This document shows, in pieces, positions 1 to 8,700 of a stretch of DNA of 64,000 nucleotides. The notes below the pieces were generated by a model. It did no database searches. It saw nothing but the letters and a program-made list of their open reading frames with translations, and had not been told where the DNA came from. Source of the DNA: Mycobacterium noviomagense (lineage in GTDB: Bacteria > Actinomycetota > Actinomycetes > Mycobacteriales > Mycobacteriaceae); the NCBI RefSeq assembly GCF_010731635.1, contig NZ_AP022583.1, positions 1,798,001 through 1,862,000 of the forward strand. The letters run 5' to 3'. How positions within the stretch are numbered: the first letter of the stretch is position 1; every line of letters starts with the position of its first letter. The position numbers were made by a program, and so were the translations under genes.

Positions 1-291
1 CAGAATTGCCCGGTCGAACGCGTTCCCTTTGTCAGGACGCTGGACGTAGATCAGCAGCGCGACGTCGCGGCGGGCAAGAACGGTCAGCCATTCCACGACG
101 GTGGCGTCGACAGTTCCGGCGTCGTCGATCACGCCCGCTGCCCGCAGCTCCGCAGCGATTGGGTGCGCCAACGCCATGTGTGGCGTCTCGAACCGAGGCA
201 AGATGGGCCGCAGGGCCAATTCGGGGGCCACCACCTCGATGCCGGTGAGCACCTGCAACACCCATAATCCGTCAACGGTCGTGGTCAACAC
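1..291 (-). CDS. espG2: EspG2, ESX-2 secretion chaperone (N-terminal part, cut by window edge)
   Basis: The first 97 codons of a minus-strand gene that runs off the window. The start is a GTG at 289-291, preceded by a GGAGGA ribosome site near 298-303. The N-terminus (VLTTTVDGLWVLQVLTG) is the signature start of the EspG family, cytosolic chaperones that bind cognate PE-PPE pairs and deliver them to the ESX machine. Position directly after esxC and esxD, downstream of PE36/PPE69, is the standard ESX-2 order, which is why it is called EspG2 rather than EspG1/3/5. The remaining two thirds of the protein is outside the window. Confidence 0.88.
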   Translation of the reverse strand, partial: MLTTTVDGLWVLQVLTGIEVVAPELALRPILPRFETPHMALAHPIAAELRAAGVIDDAGTVDATVVEWLTVLARRDVALLIYVQRPDKGNAFDRAIL

Positions 292-361
292 GTCTGTCCT
301 CCAAGCCGAAACGCGGGGCGCACATTCGCGCGTGCGCCCCGCGGTCGGCTATGTGCGAGAC

Positions 362-652
362 CTACAGGCCCAGCATTTGGGCAGCCATCGAATCGGTGTC
401 GTGTGCGCTGCCGAAGGACGAGGTTACCGCTGCGCTGTGCCGCTGGATGGTGTCGCCGATGTCAGACACCGCGCTGGTCAGCCGCCGAAGGCTGTCCAGG
501 TAAGCGTCACCACCTTGCCCTTGGAGCTGCTCGGACACCAAAACGGTGCCGGCTTGCATCAGCTCGTGTGCGTGCTGGCTGAGCATCGCGGCCTGCGTAG
601 CCATGGCGTGCGACAAGTCCGCGCCGGCACCGTAGTTGTACGAGATTTCCAT
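362..652 (-). CDS. esxC: EsxC-like WXG100 protein of ESX-2
   Basis: A 96-residue all-helical protein, the length of ESAT-6/CFP-10 relatives. The W-x-G turn is replaced by an LQGQGG turn near residue 44, as is common in one partner of an Esx pair. It would be exported as a dimer with the neighbouring EsxD through the ESX-2 membrane complex. It lies 60 bp downstream of esxD and 70 bp upstream of espG2, so the three are probably co-transcribed. No classical YxxxD/E signal is obvious at its C-terminus. The assignment rests on position and size as much as on sequence. Confidence 0.82.
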   Translation of the reverse strand: MEISYNYGAGADLSHAMATQAAMLSQHAHELMQAGTVLVSEQLQGQGGDAYLDSLRRLTSAVSDIGDTIQRHSAAVTSSFGSAHDTDSMAAQMLGL

Positions 653-712
653 CGGTTCTCCTTATTTCAAATATGGCTTAGGGGGATTGAATACCGGATC
701 GAACGGCGCGAA

Positions 713-1039
713 CTACATCTGCGACGGGCTTGAGCCGGGGTGGATGGCGGCGAGGTCGTGGCTGGAGTCGGCTTGCTGGGCCAGGTATTGGGCCTTGGCG
801 CGATTCAGCTGCTCGTGCAGTTCAAGGCTGGCGGCGAGGGCCTGGTCGAGATCGTGCTTAACCTGCACCGCGGTCGCGTGCGAGGTGACGCAGGCCTGGC
901 CGGACCACCCGGCGTTGATGATGTTCTCCGAGTGGGCGATGTACTGGCCGCCGAGCGCCTGTGCTTCTGCCAGAAGCGAGTCGGCCTTTTGAATCATGGC
1001 CTCTACTGCCTCGATTCCAACCTGCATATTTCCCGCCAT
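713..1039 (-). CDS. esxD: EsxD-like WXG100 protein of ESX-2
   Basis: A 108-residue helical protein with a true W-x-G turn (AGWSGQAC, around residues 44-51) between two helices, the hallmark of WXG100 substrates. Length (M. tuberculosis EsxD about 107 residues) and position next to EsxC fit EsxD. It is predicted to form a heterodimer with EsxC for ESX-2 export. The start ATG at 1037-1039 is preceded by a purine-rich GGGAGAAG stretch. About 207 bp without a gene separates it from the end of PPE69, so a separate promoter for the esx pair is possible. Confidence 0.85.
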   Translation of the reverse strand: MAGNMQVGIEAVEAMIQKADSLLAEAQALGGQYIAHSENIINAGWSGQACVTSHATAVQVKHDLDQALAASLELHEQLNRAKAQYLAQQADSSHDLAAIHPGSSPSQM

Positions 1040-1246
1040 TTGCTTCTCCCTTTTGTTAGCTGGATTGGCCCGGGTCTCCGGAGCATTGCACTGAGTGTAC
1101 TGGCTTCACGCTGGCTGTCACTTCACCATTTCGGGCGTAGGCGCTGGACCATACACCCGTTAGCTGATTCACTTCGGATAAAGCATTGCGCCTGGATAGA
1201 GGCCAGGCGATTCTTGGATCGACTTAGCCAGTTAGCGGGCGCCGGA

Positions 1247-2455
1247 CTAAGCGTCTTGCCTGTCACGCTCGACGACGATCCGTGCATGGGTGACCTTGTC
1301 CTTGTCCGACTCGCCGTTCTCGCGACCCAACATCCCGGCAGCGGCGGGGGATACCGGCATCGCCCCGCCGCCGGTGGGCGCCGCAGTGGTGGGGCCGCTC
1401 ACCTCGGCGGCACTGAGCAAACCGCCTGCCTTGAGCCCTGTCGGGCGCCCACCGAGCTCGGGCTCGAAGGTGCTGGCCGGCCGCGTGAAGCTGGTCAACC
1501 CGGCACCGGAGTAGCCGACACCGCCGACGCCGCCGGCCGCGCCGGAACCGAGGCTGGCGGCGCCGCCACCACCGGCGGCTATCGGCTCAGCGGCCGCGGC
1601 CAGCGGTTCGACTGCCGCTGCGCCTTGCCCTGACATCATCCCCGGGAACATGCCCATCAGGCTTTGCATGGGGCTCGTGAAACTCTGCATCCCGGACTGC
1701 AAGAACTGCGTGGGGCCCTGGGCGAACGATTGTGCTGCCTGCGGCACGCTCGACATCACTGACTGCATCGGGCCCAGGAACTGACTCACCGACTCCATTG
1801 GTGATGCCGTCGACCCAGCGGTTCCCGCCGCCTCGCTCGGCAATGAGGGCAGCCCTCCTGCGTTGCTCGCCACGGCTTCGCCGGCGGACTCCGCCGGGGC
1901 CGCCGCGGCGGCCGGCGACGCCCCCATCGGCGTGATCGGCGGGGGAGTGCCCGCTATTGCTCCCATCAGCGTGGCCAGCGTGCTGGCATAGGCCAAACCC
2001 GCGCTTGAGTTCTGCGGCCAGAAGTGCATGTAGTACTGGTCTTCGAGGGCGGCAATCGCCGGAGTGTTGCAGCCGCAGAAGTTCGTGGCGTACAACGTGG
2101 CGGTCTCGTCGCGATTGGACTGGCAAAGCGCCGCGGGGATAACGGAAGACCTGGCAATCGTGTTGGCTTCTACGGCGGCTTGGCCGATCGAGACGTGCTT
2201 GAGACAGTGCGCCATCATCGGCGCCAATCCGGCGAAGTTGAGCTCGCTGCCCTTCAACGCGGAGCCGACACCACCGAGGCCTATCCACTGCTCCATCGTC
2301 GCCGCGATGTTGGCCACCGAGACGCCCATCGACAATTCATGGCTGATTGCCTCGCTCAGCCAGGCCGCGATATTGGCGAGAATGGTCGACGGATCGCTGG
2401 TTTCCAGCAGTGCAGCAACACTTTCCGGCGGACCGAACCACAGCGGATCGGGCAT
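1247..2455 (-). CDS. PPE69: PPE-family protein PPE69, ESX-2 associated
   Basis: A 402-residue PPE protein. The start MPDPLWFGPPES carries the family signature in the form F-G-P-P-E. The helical PPE domain occupies roughly residues 1-170. The C-terminal half is low-complexity Ala/Gly/Pro/Ser with methionine-rich repeats such as QSLMGMFPGMM, then a charged tail. It should pair with PE36, whose gene ends 9 bp upstream, be bound by EspG2, and be exported by ESX-2. Length matches M. tuberculosis PPE69 (about 399 residues). It contains no PPE-MPTR or SVP repeat expansion, as expected for an ancestral ESX-linked PPE. Confidence 0.88.
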   Translation of the reverse strand: MPDPLWFGPPESVAALLETSDPSTILANIAAWLSEAISHELSMGVSVANIAATMEQWIGLGGVGSALKGSELNFAGLAPMMAHCLKHVSIGQAAVEANTIARSSVIPAALCQSNRDETATLYATNFCGCNTPAIAALEDQYYMHFWPQNSSAGLAYASTLATLMGAIAGTPPPITPMGASPAAAAAPAESAGEAVASNAGGLPSLPSEAAGTAGSTASPMESVSQFLGPMQSVMSSVPQAAQSFAQGPTQFLQSGMQSFTSPMQSLMGMFPGMMSGQGAAAVEPLAAAAEPIAAGGGGAASLGSGAAGGVGGVGYSGAGLTSFTRPASTFEPELGGRPTGLKAGGLLSAAEVSGPTTAAPTGGGAMPVSPAAAGMLGRENGESDKDKVTHARIVVERDRQDA

Positions 2456-2464
2456 ATTGCCTCG

Positions 2465-2776
2465 TTAAATGATCTGCGAGATGTTGACAGAGCTCAGCAG
2501 TTCGCGCACCACGTAGCTGATCGAAGACAGATTCTGGGCGCCGGCGTAGGCGGCGCGCTGGCCGACATGCTCGGCAACCGAACCCAGATAGGCAGCGCCG
2601 GCTCCGTTCAGCGTCGACGTGAACGCCGCGTCGTCCGACGTGGGGACCATGGGCACCGTCCCGGTGAGCGCGGCAGCCCCCGCCGCGTTGTTGGCGGCGA
2701 TGTCGCCGCTGATCACCGTCTCGGTGAGGGACGACAGGGTGACAGCCTCGGGATTCACGCTCAGGAATCCGGTCAT
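2465..2776 (-). CDS. PE36: PE-family protein PE36, ESX-2 associated
   Basis: A 103-residue protein consisting only of the PE domain, with two helices and the type VII export signal Y-V-V-R-E (YxxxE) near residue 88. It should form a four-helix heterodimer with the PPE encoded immediately downstream. The ATG at 2774-2776 follows a GAGGAG ribosome site. In M. tuberculosis PE36 follows eccC2 directly; here about 2.9 kb of extra DNA separates them. Confidence 0.88.
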   Translation of the reverse strand: MTGFLSVNPEAVTLSSLTETVISGDIAANNAAGAAALTGTVPMVPTSDDAAFTSTLNGAGAAYLGSVAEHVGQRAAYAGAQNLSSISYVVRELLSSVNISQII

Positions 2777-3038
2777 CTCTACTCCTCTGTTTTCCAGCAG
2801 GCAATTCTGCGGAGTGATCCGAGCCTAGGGTATTGCCACGGACCCGTTGACACGCATTCTGCGGCAGCCGAGCCCTCGGCGCAATTCAGCTAGTGCGCAT
2901 TTTTCGTCTAGGCTGCGTGCGACGTTGTAGCGGACCTGATCACCAGCTGGGATACCGGTGTGGATTGTGGGTGTGCAGTCGCCGTCGCTGACCACGGTGG
3001 GGAGGCTTGTATTGTGCGGCGGGCGGATGGTGGATGAA

Positions 3039-3165
3039 CTACACCAGATTCAGTTCATATTCGGTTGTGAGAGCCGGGGTTGGCTGGCTCGCAGGTTCCG
3101 AGGCGGGGATGAGGTCGCCTTCGTACTCGGCCGGTGTCAGGTAGCCGAGCTGTCGGTGACGAAGT
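3039..3165 (-). pseudogene. C-terminal remnant of an IS3-family transposase
   Basis: One minus-strand frame reads RHRQLGYLTPAEYE and then a Pro/Ala-rich tail to a TAG at 3039-3041. L-G-Y-L-T-P-A-E-Y-E is the typical end of IS3-family OrfB (DDE) transposases. No catalytic core, OrfA or inverted repeat was found next to it, so it is a fragment. Confidence 0.6.
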
Positions 3166-3174
3166 CGTGGGAGG

Positions 3175-3450
3175 TCAGGTTAGCCAGCCGGTGTTTTCAT
3201 GTTGCGGATCCAGCATTCCGTGCGGCCGGGCCGTGTAAAGCGCCTCCACGTAAGCCAGGTCCGCGGGGGCAGGTCGGTGATAAACACCTGTGAGCGAGCC
3301 TTCGAGGTCGGTGAAGCGCAGCTGCGCACCCGGGTGTGGTTGTTCGCGGCGCACCAGCATCCGGGTGCCAGCCGGCTACTTCGGCAGTTTGACCAGATCA
3401 GTGCTCTCGGCCACCTCGGCCGGTCTCACAAATTTCGCTGCCATCGACGG
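3175..3450 (-). pseudogene. C-terminal remnant of an IS1380-family transposase
   Basis: The minus strand encodes RREQPHPGAQLRFTDLEG, the conserved strand near the end of IS1380-type DDE transposases. It is preceded in the same frame by PAEVAESTDLVKLPK, then a stop and PAGTRMLV. Downstream the homology jumps frame (QVFITDLP, then LAYVEALY). An internal stop and at least one frameshift mean the gene is dead. It abuts the IS3 fragment, so several insertion events have occurred here. Confidence 0.65.
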
Positions 3451-3660
3451 AAACCGTTGACCACCAACGCGAACGAGGCAACGTCAGGATCTTCTCGGCG
3501 CAGGCTGCGCGCATCCCCAGCTCGCCGGTGAACCGCACACCGCGCTGGCCAGAATTAGCCCTCGCGTACTTTCTCGCGCGCGGTTTCGTTGGTCCGGTCC
3601 TGGGCAGACTTTGGTAAAGCTGCTGAGCGGTAGGCGCAACTCGATTATCCCGTCGTCGCT

Positions 3661-4002
3661 TTATGCGTGGGGCGGCGTGTGTGGTTGGTTCCAGTCCACG
3701 AGCCGCATTCGCACGTCGACGTCCGGCCCGAGCTTCTGTTTGAGAACGTGAAGGAAACCCCACTGATGCGACACCTGTTGGGCTAGGCGCTTGCAAACTT
3801 GTTCCACCGCGTCGACCGGCTGGTGTTCATAGTCGATTTCAACGTGCCGATCCAAGGTTTCGGTTGCGGAAGCAACTGGTATTTCGTTTTCCATTAGCAA
3901 TACAGCGATTTGGCGCTTATCCACCAGAACCACCCAACGCATGCCCGAGGGCAGTTCGGGTAGCGCCGATTTTATTTCGTCACCGTTGGGCCCGTACGTC
4001 AT
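3661..4002 (-). CDS. Hypothetical 113-residue protein in the ESX-2 cargo region
   Basis: Not recognised. The ATG at 4000-4002 is chosen because GGGAG lies 7 bases upstream; a GTG at 4014 would add four residues. The protein is soluble-looking: a strand-rich first half (MRWVVLVDKRQIAVLLMENE), an acidic middle, and a helix-like stretch (AVEQVCKRLAQQVSHQW). It has no signal peptide or membrane helix. It is the last gene of the extra cargo between eccC2 and PE36, on the same strand as the candidate effector and immunity genes. It could be an accessory or second immunity protein, but that is a guess from position. Confidence 0.55.
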   Translation of the reverse strand: MTYGPNGDEIKSALPELPSGMRWVVLVDKRQIAVLLMENEIPVASATETLDRHVEIDYEHQPVDAVEQVCKRLAQQVSHQWGFLHVLKQKLGPDVDVRMRLVDWNQPHTPPHA

Positions 4003-4114
4003 GTGCGCTCCCACTTACGCCAAGCGCTGATGCAGTCGGACGTCCCGCCGGCAATCATGATCGCCACCACTGCACGGTTGACGTACCGGCGCCTCTTGGA
4101 GTCGATCGCATGAC

Positions 4115-4279
4115 TCAAGAGCCCGCCGCGAAAACTGGAAAGGCGAACAACACGGCGTATCGTCTGCGTGCTGCCTGCTCTGGGTTGACTGCGCCCCGCC
4201 GCGCGGCAATAATTGCGCTGCGGCCGATGAGCCGGCCGATCACCTCAGCAGCCAGCGCGAGCGCCACGTAGATCGTCAT
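4115..4279 (-). CDS. Possible 54-residue membrane peptide
   Basis: A short minus-strand reading frame opens 12 bp after the stop of the two-helix membrane protein. Its product starts MTIYVALALAAEVIGRLIGR, has a basic centre, and ends in a second hydrophobic segment (YAVLFAFPVFAAGS). The tight spacing suggests translational coupling, but no strong ribosome site is visible. It may be a truncated remnant. Supported only by position, hydrophobicity and the open frame. Confidence 0.3.
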   Translation of the reverse strand: MTIYVALALAAEVIGRLIGRSAIIAARRGAVNPEQAARRRYAVLFAFPVFAAGS

Positions 4280-4291
4280 GGGCAGATTGCG

Positions 4292-4582
4292 CTAACTCAG
4301 CTTGTCGACGCTGCCCGGCTGTGGCTCGTTTCGGGACACCCACGCCGGTGGGCGGGGCCAGTCTGGCTCGTTTCGGTGCCGGTACAGCCTCACCCATTCG
4401 CGAATCACCAGGACGAATAGGATTACCGAGCACACGATAAATATCGCTCCGCCCGCGTTCACGAACTCATACACCCCGAGAACCCCGATGCCGAGGACCA
4501 CGCAGCCCAGGACGATCATTCCCTGTTTGGTGTAGGGCCAGCGCAGTGCTGACCGCCATACGCGCATTAGTTGATCGGTCAT
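4292..4582 (-). CDS. Small two-helix membrane protein; candidate immunity protein
   Basis: A 96-residue protein starting at the ATG 4580-4582, five bases after the stop of the upstream WXG-like gene. It has two membrane helices (residues about 20-40, IVLGCVVLGIGVLGVYEFV, and about 45-62, IFIVCSVILFVLVI) followed by a basic, Trp/Pro-rich cytosolic tail. Family unknown. A small polytopic protein encoded directly behind a secreted protein with a hydrophobic glycine-zipper tail is the usual layout for immunity to a membrane-active toxin. That role is inference only. An alternative is an assembly factor or holdase for the upstream protein. Confidence 0.6.
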   Translation of the reverse strand: MTDQLMRVWRSALRWPYTKQGMIVLGCVVLGIGVLGVYEFVNAGGAIFIVCSVILFVLVIREWVRLYRHRNEPDWPRPPAWVSRNEPQPGSVDKLS

Positions 4583-4587
4583 GGTGC

Positions 4588-5349
4588 TCACTTCTGTGTC
4601 TGCTCGATGAACCACTCGATACCGCCGAGTCCACCACCGATGATCATTCCCGGGATCACTCCGACTCCGCCTTCCGGGATTCCGGCTAAACCGCCGATCA
4701 CGGCTCCCTCCAGGACACGGCTCGCCAAGCCGCGTTCCATTTCGCCGGTGGTCGGTATCTGGGGCGCGGGGTTCGGCTGCGGCGACGGCGTAGGCCCATC
4801 GGTCTTGAACTGATTACCCACAGCCTGGATGTGACCATGCACGGCGCCTTCGCCACCTAAGTCGCCGGCAGCTTGGGCCACGTCGGTGGCAGTCTGGTAC
4901 TCCTGTCCGGTGAAGGTGGTCACCTGGGTGCGTAGGTCGGCGGCGACGGCTTGAGCGGTGGGCTGGCGGGCATACCATCCCATCGAGCCAGGCCGATACA
5001 TGGCGTCGGTGACCGACCAATCCTCGCCCACCGCAAACCCAGACTGCCGTGCTTGGTCAACCGATGACAGGATTGAGTGCTGCTGTTGGTGCAGTACGCT
5101 GGCGCCGCCCTCGGCGGTCTGGGCCGCGGCGTCCAGTAGCTCGGCCTCGTCGTCCGCTGTCGAAAGATGCTGGGCCATCGCCGCTTTCATCGCCTCGTCG
5201 CCTTGGCCTTGCCAGTCGAGCGACTTAGCTTGAGCATTGATCGCACCCACGACCGATCTACGGCGCTCGGCGAGTTCGCGCCAGTGGGTAGCGTGCTCGG
5301 TCAGATGAGACACGTCATAGGCGCGCAGCGCCGATTGGGTGGGGATCAC
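4588..5349 (-). CDS. WXG-like protein with glycine-zipper C-terminus; candidate ESX-2 effector
   Basis: A 253-residue protein. The GTG at 5347-5349 overlaps the stop of the upstream EspC-like gene, which fixes the start. Residues 1-150 are helical with a D-W-Q-G-Q turn near residue 46, like WXG100/LXG-type N-termini. A Pro/Gln linker (SPQPNPAPQIP) follows near residue 195. The tail, from about residue 208, is hydrophobic and glycine-patterned (VIGGLAGIPEGGVGVIPG, then MIIGGGLGGIEWF), as in pore-forming or bacteriocin-like peptides. The order small helical partner, effector, small membrane protein recalls LXG toxin operons of Firmicutes. No enzyme domain was recognised, and export through ESX-2 is inferred from location next to eccC2. 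Confidence 0.65.
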   Translation of the reverse strand: MIPTQSALRAYDVSHLTEHATHWRELAERRRSVVGAINAQAKSLDWQGQGDEAMKAAMAQHLSTADDEAELLDAAAQTAEGGASVLHQQQHSILSSVDQARQSGFAVGEDWSVTDAMYRPGSMGWYARQPTAQAVAADLRTQVTTFTGQEYQTATDVAQAAGDLGGEGAVHGHIQAVGNQFKTDGPTPSPQPNPAPQIPTTGEMERGLASRVLEGAVIGGLAGIPEGGVGVIPGMIIGGGLGGIEWFIEQTQK

Positions 5350-5645
5350 GTGTTCTTCCTGACCGTATCGGTGACCGTAGTGATCACTTCTTTGACGGTG
5401 TCCGCTGCGTCTGAATCTGCAGCTTGGTAGACGGTTGCCGCGACCTGCGTCGCCCCGGCGGTGGTTGTGATGCGGGTGTGCAGGTCCGCCGTGGCCGCCT
5501 GAGCCGCCCCGGTCACGCCGGCGGCGGCGATCATGGTCGGCCAACCGCCAGCCGGGTCCAGCGACGGCGGCGCGGCGTGCAGCTCGAAAGCCTCCATGTG
5601 CCAGCCGGCGCCGACTCCGCGCAGTTCATCGGGAATGACGTGCAT
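5346..5645 (-). CDS. EspC-like (DUF2580-type) small ESX-associated protein
   Basis: About 99 residues from the ATG at 5643-5645; in-frame ATGs at 5657 and 5666 are alternatives. The opening MHVIPDELRGVG parallels the start of the EspC-like protein at 15090-15407 (MADQVRVVPESLRAAA). The rest is a helical hairpin with the export motif Y-Q-A-A-D (YxxxD) near residue 77. It lies 56 bp after the stop of eccC2 and its own stop overlaps the next start, so it is probably the small secretion partner of the following protein. Not an Esx core subunit, since the ESX-2 pair lies further downstream. Confidence 0.65.
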   Translation of the reverse strand: MHVIPDELRGVGAGWHMEAFELHAAPPSLDPAGGWPTMIAAAGVTGAAQAATADLHTRITTTAGATQVAATVYQAADSDAADTVKEVITTVTDTVRKNT

Positions 5646-5701
5646 TTCATCACCCATGCATCGCATCGTAGGACAAGCCAGCGCAACGTGTTTACGGTTA
5701 A

Positions 5702-8700
5702 TTAGTCGTATTGCTCGGGCGAACCGATCAGCACTCCTTCGATTTCTCCGTCGGTCGTCACCAGCAGGCCACGCCCGGGTGGAAGTTGTTGGGCGTTGAC
5801 CCTTCCGTAGACCTTCACGTTGCCCGGGTCGTTGTCCATGTACAACGTGGGTGAGCGGGACCCGGTCAGCTTCTGCAGGAATGGATTCATCACCACCTGC
5901 GACGCCCAGTTGCCGGGCAGGCGCGCGGCGATGACGTGCAGACCGACCTCGCGGCTGCGTTCAATGAATGGCCACAGAGGCGCGGTTGCTGCCGGCTTGA
6001 CGACCTGGTTGTGGGGCCGCAGCTCCTGCTCGTCGTCGATCAGGACAAAGTGGTGCGCGCCTTCCCAGGGTTTGCGATTTAGTAGCTCTTCCTGGCTCAG
6101 CCCCGACGGTGGCAGGCGATCACGCAGCAACTCCGCTAGCTCGCTGACCACGGTGTCGATGTCATCAGTGGTGTAGGCATAGGCCCGCACATGCGGCCCG
6201 CGGACCTTGCCGATGAGCGTGGTCTTCGGGTCGATGATGGTGATCTGGGCTTGTTCGGGAGTGAACCGACCGATGATCGCCTGGCCGAAGGCCGCCAGCG
6301 CCGTCGTCTTCCCGCACAGTTGGCGGCCCATCACCAGCATGTTGGGCACCACGCGGGCCGGCAGCGCCACCGGCTGCAGGGCGCTCTCGCCGATGGCGAA
6401 CGGGATGTTGAGTGGGTCGGCCGCGCCCGCGGACCGCTCATACGCCTCGATGATCTGGCGCAGGGCCACCCGCTCCGGTAGCCGCGAGAGCCGCTCCACT
6501 TTGCCGGCTCCGGTGACTTCGGCGATGAGCTGGCCGATTTGGCGGGTTGCGACGAGCTCGCCTTTGGTCCCGACGATCTCAGGCACTCCAACGAGCAGCT
6601 CGTGGCCGTCGCGGGTGAGCCCGAATCCGGGGCGGTCCAACGTGTTTCGGGCCGCCTTGCGCAATTCGGGCGACGTACCCATCTGCGTTTCGTCGGGGTT
6701 GCTCAGCCGCAGCTGGATGCGCGCGTTGGAGACGGTGATCATCCCTTGCTTCTGCCCGACGAACCAGGCGTTGGCGCTGGTGATCACGTGCACCCCGTAG
6801 GACAGCCCCTGGCGGGCGATGGCGATCGCACGATCACCGATGCCCGGGTCCTTTTCGTAGAGGTCGCCGTAGTTGTCGATGACCAGGAAAACGTCACCGA
6901 ATTTGTCCGCAGGGTCGGTGCCGCCGCCGCCGGCAGCCCCGAAGCGCCGTTCCCGGAACTCGGAGATGTCGATCTGGTAGTGCTTGAACGATGCTTCGCG
7001 CGCGCGAATCAATCCCTCGATCGTGGCTATCGTCCGGGATACGCCTTCGGTGTCGTTCAGGCTGACCACCCCGGCCACATGGGGAAGATCCTCCACCGGA
7101 TACAGCGCCGCTCCGATGCAGAAGAACGTCACCCGCTCAGGGCGATACATCAACGCCGCAGACGTCATCAGCGTCATCAACGTGGTGGACTTGCCGCGCT
7201 GGGCGGTGGCCACCACCATGATGTTGTCCATCTCGGCGTCGATGACGTGCACACGCTGGGAATGCTCCTCCGGAATGTCGACCATTCCGACCGGGAAGAT
7301 CAGTCCTGGGTTCTGCCCGTAGTCGACATGCCAGGGCTTGCCCCGCCAGTACGCCACCAACGCGTCGATCGGCTCGCTGACTTCAAGCGGGGGCAGCCAG
7401 ATCTGGTGCGGCAGTCGAGCCGGATGCGAAACGAGCGACTCGCGGATGACGTCGAGGATCTTCTTCTTCTTGAAACCGTCAGGGTGGAACAAGAATTCGT
7501 CGGGTTCCTCAGGTTCGTCAGCATGGGCCAAAGCCGCGGTGTCCTCGGGGCTCAACGGCTGGTATTCCCACGTGAGCGGGCGAGGCCGGGAGAAGCTCAC
7601 GTCGACTGTTTTGTCGACCTTCTTGCTCTTCTTCGGCAACACGAATGGCGCCGACAGGTAGAAACACCGGAAGGGTTCCAGGTCGCGCGGACCGACCTTG
7701 AGCAGCGCGTAGCCGTTTTCTCGCGCAGGCAGATGCAGGGCGGCGTCGCTGCCGATCACGTCGCGGGAGTCTTCGGCGGTCTCGGCGCGCAGCGCCACCC
7801 GGAATGCGATGTTGCTCTTGACCTTGCTCAGTGACGACAAGTCCAATCGCTGACCGCCCAACGTGAAGAACACGTTGCAGCCACGTCCTTCCTGTCCGAT
7901 GTGGATGACCAACTGGATCCACTCCGGGTGGTGGTGGAAGAGTTCCAGGTACTCGTCGATAATGACCAGCAGCACCGGAACAGGCTCCAAATCCCGTCCG
8001 GCGAGCCGCATCTCCTCGTACTCGTTGGCATCGCGGGCGCCGGCCTCTTTGAAAAGCCGGTAGCGCCTGGCGATTTCACCGTTGATCGCTTTGCGCATCC
8101 GCTCGGCAAGGTGCCGGTCGTCCTTGCCCAGGTTGGACAGCGAACCGGCGACGTGCGGCAGTCCCTCCAGGTCCTGGGCTGCGGACTCGAACTTCATGTC
8201 GACGAAGATGACGATGAACGTCTCGGGTGAATGGGTCAGCGCGATCCCGTTGCACAACGACAGGAAGAACTCCGACTTACCCGAACCCGACGTCCCGATC
8301 ACCACCGAGTGAAAACCGTAGCCGCCGAAGTCTTTTGCTCGGAAGATGATGTACTGCAGCTCGCCGCCGGGCTTGATTCCCACCGGCACCATCGCCCATT
8401 TCGGGTCACCGCGTCCACGGCTGTCGGCCCACAGCCGGTCGACGTCGAGCTGGCGCGGATCGCTGATCCCGAGCGCCCGCAGTAATTCCCCGGCCTGGCT
8501 GTCGGTTTCGGATAGCTCGCTGGCGCTCATCGGTGACCAACGCGCCAGCGCCCGCGCATACCGGTCGGCAGTGCTTTCAGCGAGCATGTCAGCCACCGCA
8601 TAGAACGCGTCGCGGTGGTAGAGCCGGCCTTCCCGCAGTTGGAACCGCTGATCCTCGTCGGCGAAACCGACACCGACGCCGGGCCGGGTCGCCAACCGCA

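Larger units (their letters stand above)
2777..3660. other. Gene-poor stretch with degraded transposase tails
   Basis: No intact gene is supported. From 2777 to about 3038 nothing recognisable is seen. From 3039 to about 3450 the minus strand carries two unrelated, broken transposase C-termini (listed separately). From about 3450 to 3660 there is only fragmentary coding-like text. The stretch looks like a graveyard of insertion sequences inside the ESX-2 locus. Confidence 0.6.

Noticed and set aside
4015..4114. Longer gene bridging 3661-4279
   Set aside because: Stops in all minus-strand frames separate the small membrane frame from the 113-residue gene. No single frameshift gave a convincing joined protein.
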